64,000 bases of DNA from Aquitalea denitrificans (GTDB taxonomy: Bacteria > Pseudomonadota > Gammaproteobacteria > Burkholderiales > Chromobacteriaceae). Of this stretch, positions 59,850 through 64,000 are shown piece by piece. Below the pieces are notes generated by a model. It saw only the letters and a program-made list of their open reading frames with translations. It had not been told where the DNA came from and ran no database searches. Numbering within the stretch: position 1 is the first letter of the stretch; each line of letters begins with the position of its first letter. The position numbers were made by a program, and so were the translations under genes. The stretch lies in contig NZ_CP047241.1 in assembly GCF_009856625.1 (NCBI RefSeq), positions 1,922,001 through 1,986,000 on the forward strand, in the 5' to 3' direction.

Positions 59850-62284
59850 GCGACTTCCCTTCCTTCTTCTACCGGCAGGCGGATGGTCAGGGTGCAGCCC
59901 TGTTCCGGTTGGCTGTCGATATCCAGTTTGCCGCCCAGCAACAGCACCCGTTCGCGGATGCCTACCAGGCCGAAGGAGCGCAGCTGGCGATGGGCTTGCG
60001 GGTCGAAACCCTTGCCATCGTCGGCAATGCTCAGAGTGATGATGCCCTGCTGACAGGTAAGGCCAACGCTGACGGTGCTGGCTTCGGCATGGCGCAGCAC
60101 ATTGGTCAGCGCTTCCTGCAGAATGCGGAACACGCCGATGGCACGGGCATCGCTCAGCGCAATGGGGCTGTCCGGTACCGATACCAGGCAGGGAATGCCG
60201 CTGCGCTTTTCAAAACGGCGTGCCTGCCATTCAATGGCCGAGCCGATACCGGCATCCAGCACTGGCGGGCGCAGTGCGGTGGCGACATCGCGCACGATCT
60301 GGAAAGTCTGCTCGATCAGCTTTTTCATGGCTTGCAGGCGCTCGGCCAGCTTGCTGTCGCTCTGGCCGAAGCTCAGCTCGCACATGGAGGTTTCCAGCCG
60401 CAGTACGGTAAGAATCTGGCCCAGTTCATCATGGACTTCGCGGGCGATGCGGGCTTTTTCTTCTTCTCTTACCGATTCCAGGTGGCCGGACAGACTGCGC
60501 AGCAAGCCGCGCGATTCGGCCAGCTGCAATTCATTGTGCTTGTTTTCCGAGATGTCCCAGACAATGCCGTCCCACACCACGTGGCCATCGTCAAAACAGC
60601 GCACCGCTGCCTTGATGTCCACCCAGCGCATGTCACCGCCGTGGTGCAGCATGCGGCCCTGCCAGGCCAGGTTGTGGTTGTTGTCGGCGGCATCCTGCCA
60701 GGCTTGCTGGTAGCTGCTGCGGTCCTCGCTGGCCACCACGTCCAGCCAACCTTCCGGCATGCATATCAGGTCCAGCGGGCTGTAGCCCAGCATGGTCTGG
60801 CTGGCGTCACTGACAAAGGCCAGCCGTACCGGGTGCTGCGCTGCCGGGCGTTCCAGCCGGAATACCATGCCCGGCACATTGCTGGCCATGCCCTTGAAGC
60901 GGGCTTCGCTTTCTTCCAGCGCGGCCCTGGCCTTTTGCCGTTCGGTAATGTCATTGAGGTAAACCACCAGGTATTCGGTACGGCCAAACTTGAGGAAACT
61001 CAGGGTGACGCCTACTGGCAGAAACTGGCCGTCGGCTTTCAGGCTGCTGGTTTCAAAGCTGCTCAGCGCCTTGCTGCTGCGCAGCTGGTTCCACAGGTCC
61101 AGCCAGCGGTTGTTGTCCAGCGAGGGTTGTAATTCCGGCAGTGACAAGCTGAGCAATTGTTCGGCCGGGTAGCCCAGCATGCTTTCCACTGCGCGGTTGG
61201 CATACTGGATGCGGCCATCCCAGTTCACCCACAGGATGCCCACGGTGCTGTTGTCGATGGAGAACTGTGTCAGCCGCAGCGATTCTTCTGCCAGATCACG
61301 TGCTTCCAGCTCGAGTCTGGCGGCGAGCAAGCGCTTTTCCGCCCAGCGGCGTTGCTGCCGCTGGTGGCCAAACAGGCCGGCCAGCAGCAACGTGGCCAGC
61401 AGCAGGGCTAGTGTCATGCGGTGCCAGAAGCCCAGCGAGTCGATCAGCCGGGGATAGCTGGGCAGCATCCAGTGCGCATATAGCTGTTCCATGCGGATGC
61501 CGGGGATGTCCTGCAGTTGGCGGTCCAGTACGGCAGGTAGCTCGGGCCAGTCACGCCGTACGGCGATGCGCAGCAGATGGGTGTAGCCCAGATCACCCAC
61601 CACGGCCAGGCGCGAGAATTCCGGTTCCTTGAGCAGGGTGGCCAGTTGGGCTTCGTCGACAATGGCGTATTCAGCGTACTGCTGCTGCACGGTTTGCAGG
61701 GCGGTGCGGTCGTTGGCCACTTCCACCCGTGGCAGCTCGGGATAATTGCGGCGGACAAAGCGCAGGGCGTCGCTATTGCCATCCAGCGCCAGCCGTTCGC
61801 TCAGTGACAGCCGGTCCAGATCCACCGCATTACCGCTGCCATCCGGGAAGCCGACGATCTTGTGTGGCACGCGCAGATAGGGTTGGGAAAACAGCCAGTG
61901 GCGCAAGCTGGCCGGGGTCTGCAGCATCCCGGGCGAGATGTCCACTTCCGCATTTTCCACCGCTTTGTCCAGTGCTTGCCGGGTGGCAAAGGTACGCCAG
62001 CTCAGCTGCACGTCCATCTTGTTGGCCAGCAGCAGCATCACTTCGACATCGGCCCCTTCCAGCAGGTGGCTGCGTGGATTGATCTGGGCATAGGGTGCTT
62101 GCAGCACCACGCCAACCCGCCAGTTGCGATGAGCGGCCAGCCAGTTGCGGGGTGCAGGGTTCGCCGCCATGGCCAGCGTGCAGAACAGGCTTGCCAGCAG
62201 GGCTGTCAGGGAGAAAAGCAGAAATCGGTGGCGAAGGGCCGGCTGCATGTGAAGCCTGTATGCGATGTGGTGTTGGTAGGTCAT
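59846..62284 (-). CDS. Hybrid-sensor histidine kinase: SBP_bac_3 + two PAS + HisKA_3
   Basis: This protein of about 812 residues has a signal anchor (FLLFSLTALLASLFCTLAMA), a periplasmic solute-binding-protein family 3 domain (about 45-265), a transmembrane span (LALLLATLLLAGLFGH), two PAS domains and a NarX/UhpB-type HisKA_3 module with IAREVHDELGQ, RILQEALTNVLRH and DDGKGF. Amino acids or similar compounds may be sensed directly by the SBP domain. Starts at 62284 or 62248 are both possible. The response regulator gene overlaps its end. Confidence 0.9.
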   Translation of the reverse strand: MTYQHHIAYRLHMQPALRHRFLLFSLTALLASLFCTLAMAANPAPRNWLAAHRNWRVGVVLQAPYAQINPRSHLLEGADVEVMLLLANKMDVQLSWRTFATRQALDKAVENAEVDISPGMLQTPASLRHWLFSQPYLRVPHKIVGFPDGSGNAVDLDRLSLSERLALDGNSDALRFVRRNYPELPRVEVANDRTALQTVQQQYAEYAIVDEAQLATLLKEPEFSRLAVVGDLGYTHLLRIAVRRDWPELPAVLDRQLQDIPGIRMEQLYAHWMLPSYPRLIDSLGFWHRMTLALLLATLLLAGLFGHQRQQRRWAEKRLLAARLELEARDLAEESLRLTQFSIDNSTVGILWVNWDGRIQYANRAVESMLGYPAEQLLSLSLPELQPSLDNNRWLDLWNQLRSSKALSSFETSSLKADGQFLPVGVTLSFLKFGRTEYLVVYLNDITERQKARAALEESEARFKGMASNVPGMVFRLERPAAQHPVRLAFVSDASQTMLGYSPLDLICMPEGWLDVVASEDRSSYQQAWQDAADNNHNLAWQGRMLHHGGDMRWVDIKAAVRCFDDGHVVWDGIVWDISENKHNELQLAESRGLLRSLSGHLESVREEEKARIAREVHDELGQILTVLRLETSMCELSFGQSDSKLAERLQAMKKLIEQTFQIVRDVATALRPPVLDAGIGSAIEWQARRFEKRSGIPCLVSVPDSPIALSDARAIGVFRILQEALTNVLRHAEASTVSVGLTCQQGIITLSIADDGKGFDPQAHRQLRSFGLVGIRERVLLLGGKLDIDSQPEQGCTLTIRLPVEEGREVA

Positions 62285-62491
62285 GCCATCTCGTAGCAGG
62301 AAGCTGCTGGCATGAGTGCGGCATACTTTACCCTGTAGTGCGGGTTTTGCCAAAACAGTTGCCGGAAGTTTCCTGATACGGGCAGTTGGTGTGATTACAA
62401 TTATTGACACTAATTTACATGGCATTAACCGCGACAGCCGGGGCAAACCGCAATACTTCAGCATTAAAACAGAAACAGTCCCTGCACCTTC

Positions 62492-63715
62492 ATGCCCCGC
62501 TTTATTTCCCTGCACCGCCGCAGCCTGCTGGTAGCTGCCGTATTGCTGCTGGCCGTTGCCGTATACCTACTGTATCCACGTCCGCCAGCCAGTCACTATC
62601 TGACCGCCACCGTCAGCCCGATGAATCTGGAAGATACCGTGCTGGCCACCGGCACCATCAAGGCTCTGCGCGAAGTCAGTGTGGGTGCCCAGGTGTCCGG
62701 CCAGGTGAAGTCGCTCAAGGTGGTATTGGGGCAGAGCGTGAAGAAGGGCGATGTGCTGGCGGAAATCGACCCGCGCACCCAGGAGAATTCGCTGGAAGAT
62801 GCCCAGGCATCGGTCAGCAGCTATCAGTCACAGCTCAAATCCAAACTGGCGGCCTTGCTGAAGGCCAAGCAGGATTTTGCCCGCCAGCAGCAGATGCTGG
62901 GCCAGCAGGCCACCTCGCAGGAAAGCTATGACAGTGCCAAGGCTGCGCTGGATGGTGCCGATGCTGACGCCCAGCAACTGCAGGCACAGTTGCAGCAGGC
63001 CCGCATCAGCCTGAAAACCGCCCAACTCAATCTGGGCTATACCCGCATCCTGGCCCCGATTGACGGGGTGGTGGTGGCCTTGCCGGTGGAAGAGGGCCAG
63101 ACGGTGAATGCCAGCCAGTCCACCCCCACCATCGTCAAACTGGCGCAACTGGACACGGTGACGGTAAAGGCAGAAATATCCGAGGGTGATGTGGTCAAGG
63201 TCAAGCCCGGTCTGCCGGTGTACTTCACCATCCTGGGTGAGCCGGATCGCCGCTATCAGGCCAGCCTGCGCTCCATTGATCCCGCGCCGCAGTCCTATAG
63301 CGACTCCAGCGACAGCACCAGTACCAGCAGCACCTCTACCAGTTCTACCTCCAGCAGTTCTTCGTCCACCGCCATTTATTATTACGGCCTGTTCGACGTG
63401 CCCAATCCGCAGCACAAGCTACGTATCAATATGACGGCACAGGTTACCGTGGTGCTCAGCCAGGTGAAGGGCGTGCTGGCCATTCCGGCCAATGCACTGG
63501 GTGTGGCGGGCAAGGATGGCCGCTACGCGGTGCGGGTGTTGCAGGCGGACGGCAAGATCCAGCCGCGCCAGGTGAAGATCGGCCTGAACAATAATGTGCA
63601 TGCCCAGGTGTTGTCCGGCCTGCGCGCTGGCGAACAGGTGGTGCTGGGCGAAGCCAGTGCCACGGCCAGCAGCAGTAGTGGTGGTCATAACGGCCCGCCG
63701 CCGATGGGGATGTAA
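62492..63715 (+). CDS. macA: MacA-like periplasmic adaptor of an ABC efflux system
   Basis: This 407-residue membrane-fusion protein has an N-terminal anchor (LLVAAVLLLAVAVYLLYP), a biotinyl-lipoyl-like region (GAQVSGQVKSLKVVLGQSVK), a coiled-coil hairpin (about 105-190) and a beta-barrel part (YTRILAPIDGVVVALPVEEG). A low-complexity Ser/Thr insert lies at about residues 270-294, before TAIYYYGLFD. It links the MacB-type ABC transporter to an outer-membrane channel. macB follows after 3 nt. Confidence 0.9.
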   Translation: MPRFISLHRRSLLVAAVLLLAVAVYLLYPRPPASHYLTATVSPMNLEDTVLATGTIKALREVSVGAQVSGQVKSLKVVLGQSVKKGDVLAEIDPRTQENSLEDAQASVSSYQSQLKSKLAALLKAKQDFARQQQMLGQQATSQESYDSAKAALDGADADAQQLQAQLQQARISLKTAQLNLGYTRILAPIDGVVVALPVEEGQTVNASQSTPTIVKLAQLDTVTVKAEISEGDVVKVKPGLPVYFTILGEPDRRYQASLRSIDPAPQSYSDSSDSTSTSSTSTSSTSSSSSSTAIYYYGLFDVPNPQHKLRINMTAQVTVVLSQVKGVLAIPANALGVAGKDGRYAVRVLQADGKIQPRQVKIGLNNNVHAQVLSGLRAGEQVVLGEASATASSSSGGHNGPPPMGM

Positions 63716-63718
63716 GCG

Positions 63719-64000
63719 ATGAGCATTCCCTTGCTGGCACTATCCGGCGTGTGTCGTGACTTTGCCTCTGGCGAAGATACGGTCACCGTGCTGGATAACA
63801 TCAATCTGCAGATTCAGGCTGGCGAGATGGTGGCCATCATCGGCGTTTCCGGCTCTGGCAAATCCACGCTGATGAATATTCTGGGCTGTCTGGATGCGCC
63901 CAGCCGCGGCAGCTACCGCGTGGCCGGTCAACCGGTGGCGGACATGTCACCGGATCAACTGGCGCAGCTACGCCGTGAGCATTTCGGCTTCATTTTCCAG
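63719..64000 (+). CDS. macB: MacB-like ABC transporter ATPase/permease (5' part only)
   Basis: The first 94 codons are in the window. They include the lipoprotein-transporter/MacB-type start IPLLALSGVCRDFASGEDTVTVLDN, Walker A GVSGSGKST, MNILGCLDAPSRG and the Q-loop FGFIFQ. The permease half and the stop lie beyond 64000. It forms a tripartite efflux pump with the adaptor encoded 3 nt upstream. Confidence 0.9.
   Translation, partial: MSIPLLALSGVCRDFASGEDTVTVLDNINLQIQAGEMVAIIGVSGSGKSTLMNILGCLDAPSRGSYRVAGQPVADMSPDQLAQLRREHFGFIFQ

Overview
The window looks like a chromosomal segment of a betaproteobacterium. The gene content and protein style (ybeD-lipB-lipA, a tRNA-Tyr with encoded CCA, a type I-F cas locus, a GC-rich background) suggest the Chromobacteriaceae/Neisseriales (Aquitalea, Chromobacterium, Vogesella type). 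This is inferred from sequence style only. About 70 protein genes, one tRNA, and several terminators and candidate operators can be supported. Both window ends cut through genes: cas2-3 at the left and a macB-like ATPase gene at the right.

Layout. 1-3205: end of a type I-F CRISPR-Cas operon (cas1, cas2-3), read leftwards, with no CRISPR array in the window. 3206-4692: an AT-rich patch with one unknown secreted protein whose start is a hexamer repeat. 4879-6828: a GFA-family protein and the ammonium transporter amtB. 6881-19206: a 12-kb catabolic and transport island holding a luciferase-like monooxygenase, a flavin reductase, two aldehyde dehydrogenases, a hydrolase, a DUF1185 protein, a NIPSNAP protein, a PotABCD-type ABC importer and a GntR regulator. 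It lies between two 37-bp direct repeats of the 3' end of ybaK. 19173-23271: ybaK and a three-subunit Fe-S/flavoprotein/NuoF-like redox operon. 23695-29033: an AEC-family carrier, a small membrane ORF, a GntR regulator, and an SDR-kinase-phospholyase operon. 29043-36147: a complete malonate decarboxylase operon mdcABCDEGH with its LysR regulator.

36609-46943 is mostly housekeeping: gph, ilvA, a D,D-carboxypeptidase gene, ybeD-lipB-lipA, tRNA-Tyr, a GST gene, a cold-shock gene and an isochorismatase-fold gene, with several small unknown genes. 46940-64000 holds a PLD-family nuclease, sbcDC, a LysE exporter, an AraC regulator, a periplasmic catalase, a phosphodiesterase-fold enzyme, a globin-coupled HD-GYP protein, an RlmN/Cfr-like radical SAM enzyme, a 43-residue cysteine-containing secreted peptide, a two-component system whose kinase has a solute-binding sensor domain, and the start of a macAB-type efflux operon.

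How the genes fit together. The island reads as import of a small, probably nitrogenous compound, flavin-dependent oxygenation, hydrolysis, and oxidation of aldehydes ending at succinate semialdehyde. The FadR-type regulator at its right end probably acts at two TGGTATACC sites in the divergent promoter at its left end. The redox operon has the parts to link NAD(H) to a fumarate-reductase-like flavoprotein without a membrane anchor. The SDR-kinase-phospholyase genes look like a route that phosphorylates an amino alcohol and eliminates ammonia and phosphate. The mdc genes convert malonate to acetate and CO2. Substrates of the first three systems are not known from the sequence.
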